In this document: one piece after another, positions 33,437 through 40,808 of the stretch | How the letters are laid out: the number at the start of each line of letters is the position of its first letter | How positions within the stretch are numbered: the stretch's first letter is position 1 | Source of the DNA: Gemmataceae bacterium | Lineage (GTDB): Bacteria > Planctomycetota > Planctomycetia > Gemmatales > Gemmataceae | Direction of reading: 5' to 3' | Assembly: GCA_901538445.1 (NCBI GenBank) | Contig: LR594585.1 | Coordinates: 945,500 to 1,009,499 of the forward strand | DNA length: 64,000 nucleotides | Notes under the pieces: generated by a model | Told to the model about the DNA's origin: nothing | Databases searched by the model: none | The model's input: the letters and a program-made list of their open reading frames with translations, nothing else | Translations under genes and position numbers: made by a program

Positions 33437-33810
33437 GGATACCACGTCTTGCGGATTGTGATCCGTCGCCCGGCTCTGTGGGGTGGGGCCGGGAATGTGG
33501 GGGCACGGCGGCCGCGAGGTGGGCTTCGGAGAGGGGACGGGCCACTGCGATCCGGGGGGACCGAGTCGGGGTGAAATGAAGCCGCGGTGTGGGGGATCGG
33601 GAAAATGGTTCTGGTGGGAATGGGGGGTGGGGTCTCCAGAACCAACGAAAACTCTCCAGAATCAGCCCAAACTCTCCAGAATCAACGGAAACTCTCCAGA
33701 ACCAAGCCCAACTCTCCAGAACCAACTGCCCCGCGTCCCAGAGGCAAGTGGCGCGGGCACACCCGTGTGCAAGTATACACCATTCCGACCGCGGCGGGAG
33801 CCGCTCGCAA
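33437..33810 (+). repeat. Dispersed element with 20-nt-period CTCTCCAGAA array, copy B
   Basis: TCTCCAGA boxes end at 33640, 33660, 33680, 33700 and 33720, exactly 20 nt apart, the 5 or so nucleotides between boxes varying. GGTTCTGG (33607-33614) can pair with CCAGAACC at the first box around a G-rich loop. Flanking sequence on both sides is homologous to copy A in reverse orientation. It lies between the regulator promoter and htpG, with the same orientation relative to htpG as copy A has to glyQS. Confidence 0.88.
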
Positions 33811-33895
33811 ACATCAAGACCTGGTTCACGTCCCCGGGTGACGCACGCACCGGGGGACTCACGGCCCGCGCTCGCCGAGGCGTGTGCGGTCCCCG

Positions 33896-33901
33896 TACAA
33901 T
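33896..33901 (+). promoter_or_regulatory. Candidate -10 element of htpG
   Basis: TACAAT 40 nt before the htpG ATG. No clear -35 and no CIRCE (TTAGCACTC-N9-GAGTGCTAA) sequence was found upstream. Confidence 0.35.
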
Positions 33902-33941
33902 AACGCCACGTCCTCCCGATTCCTCACGGAGACTCTCCGAC

Positions 33942-35813
33942 ATGGCAGAAACGCTCGAATTCAAGGCCGAACTCAAGCAACTCCTCCACCTTATCACGCA
34001 CTCGCTGTACTCCGACCGCGAGATCTTCCTCCGCGAGCTGATCTCGAACGCGTCGGACGCGATCAACAAGGTGCGGTTCGACTCGCTCTCCAACGCCGAC
34101 AAGATGGAGGGCAACACCGACTGGAAGATCAAGCTCACGCCGGACGCCGAGAAGAACACCCTCACCATCTCCGACAACGGCGTCGGCATGTCGCGGGCCG
34201 AGGTGATCGAGAACCTCGGCACCGTCGCGCAGTCGGGCACGAAGGCGTTCCTCGAAGCCGCCAAGCAGGCCGGCAAGGCCGCCGAGACGCCCGGCCTCAT
34301 CGGCCAGTTCGGCGTCGGGTTCTACTCCGCGTTCATGGTCGCCGACACGGTCACCGTCGTCACGCGGCCGCTCGGCAGCACCCCGAGCGACGGCACGCGC
34401 TGGGTGTCCGACGGGCAGGGCCAGTACACCCTCGAAGCGACCGAGAAGCCGGGCCGCGGCACCGACATCACCCTGCACCTGAAGGACGACGCGAAGGAGT
34501 TCCTCGAACCGTACCACCTCCGCAGCCTCGTGCGGAAGTTCTCCGACTTCCTCGAATTCCCCGTCGTCATGGACTCGGAGAAGGAGGTCGATGGCAAGAA
34601 AGAGGTGACCGAGGAGACGCTCAACAGCCGCAAGGCGATCTGGCTCCGCAAGAAGAACGAGGTGAAGCCGGAGGAGTACGCGGAGTTCTACAAGTCGCTG
34701 TCGCACGACTCCGATCCGCCGGCCGAGGTCATCCACTACGCCGCCGAGGGGAAGACCGAGTTCCGCGTGCTCGCGTTCGTGCCCGAGAAGAAGCCGTTCG
34801 CGTTCGACTGGCAGGAGCCGGTGGCCGGGTTGCGGCTGTACGTCCAGCGCGTGCTCATCATGGAGCAGTGCGAGCAGGTGCTCCCGTCGTACCTGCGGTT
34901 CGTGAAGGGCGTGGTCGACTCGTCCGACCTGCCGCTCAACGTCTCGCGCGAGTTGCTCCAGCAGAACCCGCTGCTCGACGCGATCCAGAAGAGCGTCGTC
35001 AAGAACGTGCTCGACACGCTCGCGGGGATGAAGAACATCGAGTACGACAAGTACCTCACGTTCTACAAGGGGTTCGGCCCGACGCTCAAGGAGGGGCTGA
35101 GCCGCGACTGGTCGAACCGCGAGAAGATCGCCGACCTGCTGTTGTTCGAGAGCGCGAACACCGAGGCCGGGAAGTTCACCACGCTCGCCGACTACGTCGC
35201 GAAGATGCCGGCCGACCAGAGCGACATCTACTACCTCACCGGCGAGACGGCGGAGCAACTGCGGAAGTCGCCGTACCTCGAAGCGTTCCGGGCCAAGGGC
35301 CGCGACGTGCTGCTCCTCACCGACCCGGTGGACGAGTTCACGCTGCCGAGCCTCGGCACCTACAAGGGCAAGCAGCTCAAGGCGGCCGACCGCGGCGACA
35401 CCGCAACCGGCGAGGAGGTGCCGGCCGGGACGAAGGAGCAGTTCGCGGGCGTGGTCGCGTACCTCAAGGAGAAGCTCCCCGAGGTCGCCGACGTGCGGCT
35501 GACGACGCGGCTCACCGAGAGCGCCGCGTGCCTCGTCGCCGACGCCGGGGCGGTCAACGCGCACCTCGAGCGGATGATGGAGAAGATGGGCCGCGACACC
35601 GGCGCGAACAAGCGGGTGCTCGAACTCAACCCCGCGAACGCCGCCGTGGTGGCGCTCAGGGACCGGCACGCCGCGAACGCCGCCGACCCGCGGCTCGAGG
35701 GGTACGCGCGGCTCCTGTACGAGCAGTCGCTGATCGCCGAGGGGTCGTCGGTCCCGGACCCGGTCGCGTTTGCCAAACGAGTGAACGACCTGATCGCACG
35801 GGACGCCGGGTGA
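33942..35813 (+). CDS. htpG: Chaperone HtpG (Hsp90)
   Basis: 623 residues, full length. The N-terminal ATPase domain shows FLRELISNASDAINKVR (catalytic Glu and Mg-binding Asn), DNGVGM and GQFGVGFYSAFMV. The middle domain has LPLNVSRELLQQNPLL with its conserved Arg. The C-terminal dimerisation domain ends without the eukaryotic MEEVD. HtpG is a cytosolic dimeric ATP-dependent chaperone. The ATG at 33942 matches the family start MAETLEFKAELKQLLHLI; the open frame upstream passes through the repeat element and is not coding. Confidence 0.97.
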   Translation: MAETLEFKAELKQLLHLITHSLYSDREIFLRELISNASDAINKVRFDSLSNADKMEGNTDWKIKLTPDAEKNTLTISDNGVGMSRAEVIENLGTVAQSGTKAFLEAAKQAGKAAETPGLIGQFGVGFYSAFMVADTVTVVTRPLGSTPSDGTRWVSDGQGQYTLEATEKPGRGTDITLHLKDDAKEFLEPYHLRSLVRKFSDFLEFPVVMDSEKEVDGKKEVTEETLNSRKAIWLRKKNEVKPEEYAEFYKSLSHDSDPPAEVIHYAAEGKTEFRVLAFVPEKKPFAFDWQEPVAGLRLYVQRVLIMEQCEQVLPSYLRFVKGVVDSSDLPLNVSRELLQQNPLLDAIQKSVVKNVLDTLAGMKNIEYDKYLTFYKGFGPTLKEGLSRDWSNREKIADLLLFESANTEAGKFTTLADYVAKMPADQSDIYYLTGETAEQLRKSPYLEAFRAKGRDVLLLTDPVDEFTLPSLGTYKGKQLKAADRGDTATGEEVPAGTKEQFAGVVAYLKEKLPEVADVRLTTRLTESAACLVADAGAVNAHLERMMEKMGRDTGANKRVLELNPANAAVVALRDRHAANAADPRLEGYARLLYEQSLIAEGSSVPDPVAFAKRVNDLIARDAG

Positions 35814-35820
35814 CATTCAT

Positions 35821-35887
35821 TGGTGGGGCAGGCATTCCTGCCTGCCTCGTCGCGTGACCGGAGGCAGGCAAGAATGCCTGCCCCACC
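35821..35887. repeat. Intergenic palindrome, family 'GGTGGGGCAGGCATTC'
   Basis: Arms 35821-35848 and 35861-35887 pair over 27 bp with one mismatch, 7 nt after the htpG stop. It could terminate htpG transcription. Only one copy of this family is seen in the window. Confidence 0.85.
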
Positions 35888-35970
35888 GCAGCACAACCCG
35901 CCCGACCGCGACGGCCCGCACGCTGCAGTGAAGCTCTCCCGGGCGTACCGGTTGGCGCGTCCGGAATTTT

Positions 35971-36001
35971 TTGACACTCTTGCCGGAAGGTGGTCTAGAA
36001 T
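35971..36001 (+). promoter_or_regulatory. Sigma-70-type promoter of the small membrane protein gene
   Basis: TTGACA (35971-35976) and TAGAAT (35996-36001) with a 19-nt spacer, 48 nt before the ATG at 36050. It is preceded by a T-rich stretch. The best -35/-10 pair noticed in the window. Confidence 0.6.
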
Positions 36002-36049
36002 CGTGCCCGGCGCACGACGCGCCGGATCGACCCGAGGGGATTGCCCACC

Positions 36050-36328
36050 ATGTTCGCCCTCATTGCCGTCGGCGTTGCCGCTGCCGCCGCCCTTCTGCTC
36101 GCCGTCAAGCCCGTCGAGTGCGAGCCGCACACCGCGACCACCGCGCCGGGGCCGGTCGAGATCACCGGCGGGGCCGCCATCCCGAAGCCGCCGCCGTGGA
36201 ACGAGCGCGTCGTCGCGAGCCTGAGCGACGCGCACGACCTGCTCGACGCCTTGGAGGCGCGGGGCGTCGCCGAGCGCGAGTTTGAGGTGCTGGGGAAGGC
36301 CGGGTTCGTCGTGCGGTGGCGAACCTGA
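36050..36328 (+). CDS. Small single-pass membrane or secreted protein, unknown
   Basis: 92 residues. The first 21 residues (MFALIAVGVAAAAALLLAVK) form one hydrophobic segment, either a signal anchor or signal peptide. The rest (residues 22-92) is soluble, with a Pro-rich stretch and a predicted helix (DAHDLLDALEARGVAEREFEVL, shown in part) ending in a strand GFVVRW. GAGGGGA upstream and the TTGACA/TAGAAT promoter support a real gene. No family recognised. Confidence 0.6.
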   Translation: MFALIAVGVAAAAALLLAVKPVECEPHTATTAPGPVEITGGAAIPKPPPWNERVVASLSDAHDLLDALEARGVAEREFEVLGKAGFVVRWRT

Positions 36329-36332
36329 AAGG

Positions 36333-36382
36333 ACGAAGTCCGAAAGGAAGACCCGTCACCAGGTCTTCCTTTCGGACTTCGT
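36333..36382. terminator. Bidirectional hairpin between convergent small genes
   Basis: ACGAAGTCCGAAAGGAAGACC (36333-36353) and its reverse complement (36362-36382) form a 21-bp perfect stem with an 8-nt loop, between stop codons at 36328 and 36408. There is no strong T tract; termination in both directions is inferred from position. Confidence 0.6.
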
Positions 36383-36407
36383 GCTTCGAATTTCGTACTT
36401 ACCTGTG

Positions 36408-36674
36408 TCAGTGTCCGAACGGCTCGCGGCCCGAGAGGAACGACAGGGCCACCAACAGGAACAGCAGGTTCGCCAGCGCCACCGCCAGGAACAGGACGGC
36501 GAGCCGCGTCAGGTCGTACACCACCGTCGGCCGGTACGGGACCGGTTCGGGCGGGTGCGGGGCCGGTGGCTCGGGGGCCGGGGCGGGCCGCTGGACGCGC
36601 GCCTTGACCGCGGCCGGCAGCCCGTCCCACCACCCGCTCGAACTGCCCCCGTCGTGTTGGTTCCGCGTCACCAT
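36408..36674 (-). CDS. Small membrane protein, proline-rich cytoplasmic part
   Basis: 88 residues beginning MVTRNQHDGGSSSGWW. A Pro-rich segment (PAPAPEPPAPHPPEPVPYRP) is followed by a transmembrane helix (LAVLFLAVALANLLFLLVAL). The GGGAGG ribosome binding site lies 8 nt before the ATG at 36674, which is why this start is preferred over the GTG at 36683. Unknown function. Confidence 0.55.
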   Translation of the reverse strand: MVTRNQHDGGSSSGWWDGLPAAVKARVQRPAPAPEPPAPHPPEPVPYRPTVVYDLTRLAVLFLAVALANLLFLLVALSFLSGREPFGH

Positions 36675-36850
36675 CCGAGGCACCTCCCGGTGTTGCGGAG
36701 AGTAGCACCATCATACCCCGGTCCGGGCCGCGGTGGTATTCGGAACTCGCACCCGGCGCTTCCCATTTGCGGCGTGGTCGCGTATCCTCAGAGTGCTCGT
36801 GGACAGCCACGCCCTCCCCAGCCCTCCCCGCGGCACGGAGACCCGAACAC

Positions 36851-37888
36851 ATGATCCGCATGCGCCTCGCCGCACTCACCCTCACCGCCGCCGCGTTCGC
36901 GGCCGTCGCCCTCGTGGGCGAGGAGACCCCGAAGACCTCCGCCGGCCGGATGCAGCAGGCCGCGGCCAAGTTCCTCGCCGCCGCGCCCGCCGAGGTGAAG
37001 GCCAAGGCCGCGTTCGCCTTCGACGACCCGCACCGCCTCAAGTGGTACTTCACCCCGCAGCAGGACAAGGAGAAGAAGTTCACCCGCAAGGGCGCGCGGC
37101 TCGAGGAGATGCCCGCCGAGCAGAAGGCGGCCGCGCTGGCGCTGCTCCGCACCGGGCTCTCGGAGAAGGGGTACGAGACCGCCACCACGATCATCGGCCT
37201 GGAGAACCTGCTCCTCGAACTCGAAGGCCCGAAGGGGGCCATGACGCGGAACCCGGGGTGGTACTTCGTCAGTGTGTTCGGCGAGCCGTCGGCCACCGGC
37301 AAGTGGGGCTGGCGGTTCGAGGGGCACCACCTCTCGGTGAACTACACACTCGACAAGGGCGAGGTGGTCTCGGCCACGCCGCTGCTGCTCGCGTCGAACC
37401 CGGCCGAGGTGAAGGACGGGCCGAAGAAGGGGCTGCGGCCGCTGCCGGGGATCGAGGACCACGCCCGCGCCCTCATCAAGTCGCTCTCCGCGGACCAGAA
37501 GAAGGCGGCCGAGCAGCCCAAGGAGTTCGGCGAGATCAAGGAGGGCCAGCCGAGGGCCGGCGTCGGCGACCCGGTCGGGGTCACCTCCGACAAGTTGACC
37601 GCCGAGCAGAAGGCGACGCTCCAGAAGCTCCTCGACGCCTACACCGAGCGGATGCCCGAGGACCTCGCCGCGGCCGAAACGAAGCGGGCCAGGGACACCG
37701 CGGCCGATAAACTGTACTTCGCGTACTGGGGCAGCACCGAGCCGGGCAAGCCGTACACGTACCGCGTGTACGCCCCCGAGTTCGTGGTCGAGTTCCTGAA
37801 CGTCCAGGCCGACGCCGCGAAGAACCCCGCGAACCACATCCACAGCGCGTGGCGGCGGCTCCCGGGCGACTTCGCGATCGCGGAATGA
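36851..37888 (+). CDS. DUF3500 domain secreted protein
   Basis: 345 residues with signal peptide (MIRMRLAALTLTAAAFAAVALV). The DUF3500 block is clear: AFAFDDPHRLKWYFTP, then KGARLEEMPAEQKAAALALL, then GLSEKGYETATTIIGLE, followed by NPGWYFVSVFGEPS and WRFEGHHLSVNYTL. C-terminal AANHIHSAWRR-like sequence (NPANHIHSAWRRLPGDF) completes the family. The reaction is unknown. Single-gene unit as far as can be seen. Confidence 0.85.
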   Translation: MIRMRLAALTLTAAAFAAVALVGEETPKTSAGRMQQAAAKFLAAAPAEVKAKAAFAFDDPHRLKWYFTPQQDKEKKFTRKGARLEEMPAEQKAAALALLRTGLSEKGYETATTIIGLENLLLELEGPKGAMTRNPGWYFVSVFGEPSATGKWGWRFEGHHLSVNYTLDKGEVVSATPLLLASNPAEVKDGPKKGLRPLPGIEDHARALIKSLSADQKKAAEQPKEFGEIKEGQPRAGVGDPVGVTSDKLTAEQKATLQKLLDAYTERMPEDLAAAETKRARDTAADKLYFAYWGSTEPGKPYTYRVYAPEFVVEFLNVQADAAKNPANHIHSAWRRLPGDFAIAE

Positions 37889-38173
37889 CGAGTGGTTGTG
37901 GTCGGGGGCGGGCGGCGGGTTGATCTCCCGCCCCGGCCGAAACATGTCGAGGCAGCCGATTTTCAGCTCTGCTCGGGGTGCGAAATTACGTCGTCCCGGT
38001 AATTTCCCCGCCCCCGAGACCGGTCCGCAGCGATTGTGCTGGAAATCGGACAGTGGGTGCGTTGTGACCAGAAACGCGCCCTAGATTCCAGGGGTGACCT
38101 CATTCCGACGGACTCGCCACCGCCCATCATAATCGGCCCGGTGCCCGTCATCCGCCCAACCTCGCCGAAGCTC

Positions 38174-38854
38174 ATGGAACCGCTGTCACCGCAGGTGATG
38201 CACAAGCTGGTGTTCACGATCCTCGTGCACGGTCTCCCGGACGCCCAGACGGGGTTGGCCCTGGACGTCCTCCTCGACGCGCAATCGAACCCGAACCCGC
38301 AGGTTCGCGAACTGGCGGTGGTGGCGCTGGCCGAGTTGCCCGTGGCCCCGGCCCGCCGGGTGACCGGCCTCGTGAGCGCGCTGCGCGACCCGTCGTCCCG
38401 CGTCCGCCGCCGCGCGGCCCGCGCGCTGGGCGACTTCGGCGTCTACGCCCTGCCCGCGATCCCGGCGCTGACGACCGCGCTGCGCGACCCGGACCCGAGC
38501 GTCCGCCGCGACGCCGCCGGCTCGCTCGGGCGGTTCGGCCCGTCGTCGGCCAGCGCCGTCCCGGCACTCGTCCCGATGCTCGGCGACCCGGAGACCCGGA
38601 CCCGCGTGGTGGTCGCCACGACCCTGAAGCGGATCGGCGGGCTCGCCATCCCCGGGCTGCTCGTCGGGTTCCGCTACCCGGACCCGGAACTCCGCGCCCG
38701 GGTCACGACGCTCATCGCCAAGATCGCCCCGCAGGACGACGCGGTGATCGCCGCGCTCCGCGAGGCGACCGCCGACCAGAACGAGGAGGTCCGCACGCGG
38801 GCCAGCGAGGCGCTCGACGCCGTGACCATCCCGCTCGCGACCGCCGGGATCTGA
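38174..38854 (+). CDS. HEAT-repeat protein
   Basis: 226 residues from the ATG at 38174. About five HEAT/PBS-lyase-like repeats of about 37 residues can be aligned: NPNPQVRELAVVALAEL, DPSSRVRRRAARALGDFG, DPDPSVRRDAAGSLGRFG, DPETRTRVVVATTLKRIG and DPELRARVTTLIAKIA. It is likely a protein-binding scaffold. The frame stays open to a GTG at 38036 (adding 46 residues that lack repeats), so the start is uncertain. Some relatives act as bilin lyases, but no phycobilin context exists here. Confidence 0.75.
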   Translation: MEPLSPQVMHKLVFTILVHGLPDAQTGLALDVLLDAQSNPNPQVRELAVVALAELPVAPARRVTGLVSALRDPSSRVRRRAARALGDFGVYALPAIPALTTALRDPDPSVRRDAAGSLGRFGPSSASAVPALVPMLGDPETRTRVVVATTLKRIGGLAIPGLLVGFRYPDPELRARVTTLIAKIAPQDDAVIAALREATADQNEEVRTRASEALDAVTIPLATAGI

Positions 38855-38904
38855 GGGCAGAAATGCGAAGTGAGTCAGGTGGTGGGCGCGTGGTTAACGT
38901 GGTC

Positions 38905-39086
38905 GCCCCTCACCCGCCGCGAAGCGCGGCGACCTCTCCCCGTCGGAACGGGGCGAGGCGGGGCACACCGGTCCGCTCACAACGCTGCCCCTTCCGCCGA
39001 GCCGCGGGGGCTGCCAGCCACCCCACCTCGCCCCGTTCCGACGGGGAGAGGTCGTGACCCGGCTCTGCGGGTCGCGGGTGAGGGGC
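38905..39086. repeat. Intergenic palindrome, family 'CCCCTCACCCGGCCGCGAAGCGCGG', larger variant
   Basis: The left side 38905-38963 (GCCCCTCACCCGCCGCGAAG..., then CCTCTCCCCGTCGGAACGGGG) is mirrored by 39021-39086 (CCCCGTTCCGACGGGGAGAGG ... GGGTGAGGGGC). It lies between the convergent HEAT-repeat and SDR genes. Related by the CCCCTCACCC and CCTCTCCC words to 21681-21813 and 43512-43590. Confidence 0.8.
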
Positions 39087-39136
39087 AACGGCGCTCGCTT
39101 CTCACCCGTCACGTCGCCCCGTGCCGCCGCGCACTC

Positions 39137-39928
39137 TCAAGCCTCTCCCTTCCGCCGTTTATCTTGAAGCGACCGCACCGCGCGAATGACAACTCCCCGC
39201 GGCAGGAACCGCTCGGCGAAGATCAGCAGCTTGTTCTTGAGCCCGGTGATGACGAGCCGCTGGCCGCGGCGCATCGCCCGCACGCCGGCCTCCGCCACGG
39301 GTCGGGTCGCGGCTGCGGTCCCGGGCTTGAACTGGCTCAGCGTCTGCACCCCGGCGACCGCCGCGAACTCGCTGACCGTCGGCCCCGGGCACAGGCACGT
39401 CACCGTCACCCCGGTTCCTTCGAGTTCGTTCGACAACGCCTCCGAGAACGAGTTCACGAACGCCTTCGTCGCGTAGTACACGGCCATGTACGGCCCCGGC
39501 TGGAACCCGGCGACCGACCCGACGTTCAGGACGCGCCCGCGGCCCCGCGCCCGCATCCCCGGCACGAACCGGCCGGTGAGTTCGGTGAGCGACGCGACGT
39601 TCACCTGGATCATGCGGAGCAGCTTCGCGAGGTCCGCGTCCGCGAACGGCCCGAGGTCGCCGAACCCGGCGTTGTTCACCAGCACATCGACCTTCAACCC
39701 CGCAGCGGCGACCGCGTCGAACAGCGCGCGGGGCCCGGCCGGGTCGGCGAGGTCGGCGGTGACGACGTGGCACGTCGCCGGCGCGAGCTCCGCCGCGAGC
39801 GCCCGTAACTCGGGCTCGCGCCGCGCCGAGAGGATCAGGTCGTGGTCGGCGGCGAGGATGCGGGCGATCTCGCGGCCGATGCCGGCGCTCGCTCCGGTGA
39901 CCAGCGCGACGGGGCGAGACGAACTCAT
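39137..39928 (-). CDS. Short-chain dehydrogenase/reductase (SDR)
   Basis: 263 residues, classical SDR. The NAD(P)-binding TGASAGIG is at 11-18 and NNAG at 85-88. The catalytic triad is Ser138, Tyr151 and Lys155 (VYYATK). The C-terminus is long and basic (LPRGVVIRAVRSLQDKRRKGEA), as in the DltE/SadH-like subgroup acting on hydrophobic substrates. Arg residues after the glycine-rich loop (SARREPE) suggest NADPH preference. It follows the histidine kinase gene by 33 nt on the same strand, so the two may be co-transcribed. Confidence 0.9.
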   Translation of the reverse strand: MSSSRPVALVTGASAGIGREIARILAADHDLILSARREPELRALAAELAPATCHVVTADLADPAGPRALFDAVAAAGLKVDVLVNNAGFGDLGPFADADLAKLLRMIQVNVASLTELTGRFVPGMRARGRGRVLNVGSVAGFQPGPYMAVYYATKAFVNSFSEALSNELEGTGVTVTCLCPGPTVSEFAAVAGVQTLSQFKPGTAAATRPVAEAGVRAMRRGQRLVITGLKNKLLIFAERFLPRGVVIRAVRSLQDKRRKGEA

Positions 39929-39961
39929 ATCGGCTCCTGACGTCGAACTTCGAACTCGAAA

Positions 39962-40666
39962 CTACTGCGCCGCCGGGAGGCGGACGGTGAACTTCGTGCC
40001 GCGGCCCGGCTCGCTCTGCACGTCGATGGTGCCGCCGTGGGCGAGCACGATCTTCCGCGTGGTCGCCAGCCCGAGGCCGTGGCCGTTCGGCTTCGTCGTG
40101 TGGAACGGGCGGAACAGCTTCGGGAGTTGGTCGGCCGGTACGCCCTGGCCGGTGTCGATGACGTCGAGGCACACCCAGTCGCGGTCGGCGGCCCGTTCGC
40201 GCCGGCCGATGAGCGTGAGCGCGCCGCCGTCGGGCATCGCCTGCTCGGCGTTGAGCATCAGGTTCAGGAGGCACAGCTCGAACAGGTCGCGGTCGAGGCT
40301 CACGTGCGGTAGGTCGGCCGCGGGGTACCAGGTGATCTCGACCTTCTGCTGACGCGCGGTCGGCGAGAGGAAATCGACCACGCGGGAGACGACGGCGTCG
40401 AGCGGGGTGGGCTCGGGGCTGATCGCCTGGGAGCGGGCGAACCGCATGAAGTCGGACGCGAGGTCCACGAGCTTCTGGCACTCGGCCTGGAGCCGCTCGA
40501 TGCGGCGCACGGCGCGGCGCTCGCGGGGCGTCTCCGGGGCCTCGAAGTCCTCGGCGAGGAGCTGGACGTTCAGCGACAGCGCGTTGACGCGGTTCTTGAT
40601 CTCGTGGATGAACCCGCCGGCGACCTCGGCGAGTTCGGTCGTCGGCGAGGGTGGGGGCTCGGACAC
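39962..40666 (-). CDS. Soluble sensor histidine kinase
   Basis: 234 residues, just a kinase core. The phospho-acceptor is His21 in FIHEIKNRVNAL. The ATPase domain has NLMLNAEQAM (N box), DTGQGVP (G1), FRPFHTTK (F box) and GHGLGLATTRKIV (G2). There is no N-terminal sensor, PAS or membrane segment, which is unusual, so signals would have to come from a partner protein. No response regulator gene is adjacent. The NtrB/AtoS-like box spelling suggests control of a sigma-54 or other response regulator elsewhere. Confidence 0.88.
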   Translation of the reverse strand: MSEPPPSPTTELAEVAGGFIHEIKNRVNALSLNVQLLAEDFEAPETPRERRAVRRIERLQAECQKLVDLASDFMRFARSQAISPEPTPLDAVVSRVVDFLSPTARQQKVEITWYPAADLPHVSLDRDLFELCLLNLMLNAEQAMPDGGALTLIGRRERAADRDWVCLDVIDTGQGVPADQLPKLFRPFHTTKPNGHGLGLATTRKIVLAHGGTIDVQSEPGRGTKFTVRLPAAQ

Positions 40667-40730
40667 GGCGGGAACCCGCGGAAGCAGACGAAGAGAGTTA
40701 TCCGCAGATTACGCAGATGGGGGCGGATTG

Positions 40731-40791
40731 GCGAACCCTGAGCGCCAGCGAGGGGGTGCGCATCACCCCCTCGCTGGCGCTCAGGGTTCGC
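40731..40791. repeat. Intergenic palindrome, family 'CCCTGAGCGCCAGCGAGGGGG', copy 1
   Basis: Perfect 28-bp arms (40731-40758 and 40764-40791) with a 5-nt loop, in the gap between the histidine kinase start and the TPR stop. The second copy at 52631-52695 has the same arms. Confidence 0.93.
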
Positions 40792-40808
40792 CCCGATCCC
40801 CGGTACGT

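Noticed and set aside
33330-33725. N-terminal extension of the GntR/LacI regulator
   Set aside because: The extra frame runs through the repeat element and the regulator's own promoter; the winged helix begins just after the GTG at 33329.
33632-33726. Plasmid-type iteron replication origin
   Set aside because: Iteron-like spacing is present, but there is no rep, dnaA or par gene and the array recurs at three chromosomal sites.
33600-33730. Eukaryotic-type heat-shock elements upstream of htpG (TTC/GAA-like boxes)
   Set aside because: The same boxes occur upstream of glyQS and a TPR gene, and bacteria do not use HSF. The resemblance is probably chance.
33483-33941. N-terminal extension of HtpG (frame open from 33483)
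   Set aside because: It would translate the repeat element; the HtpG family start coincides with the ATG at 33942.
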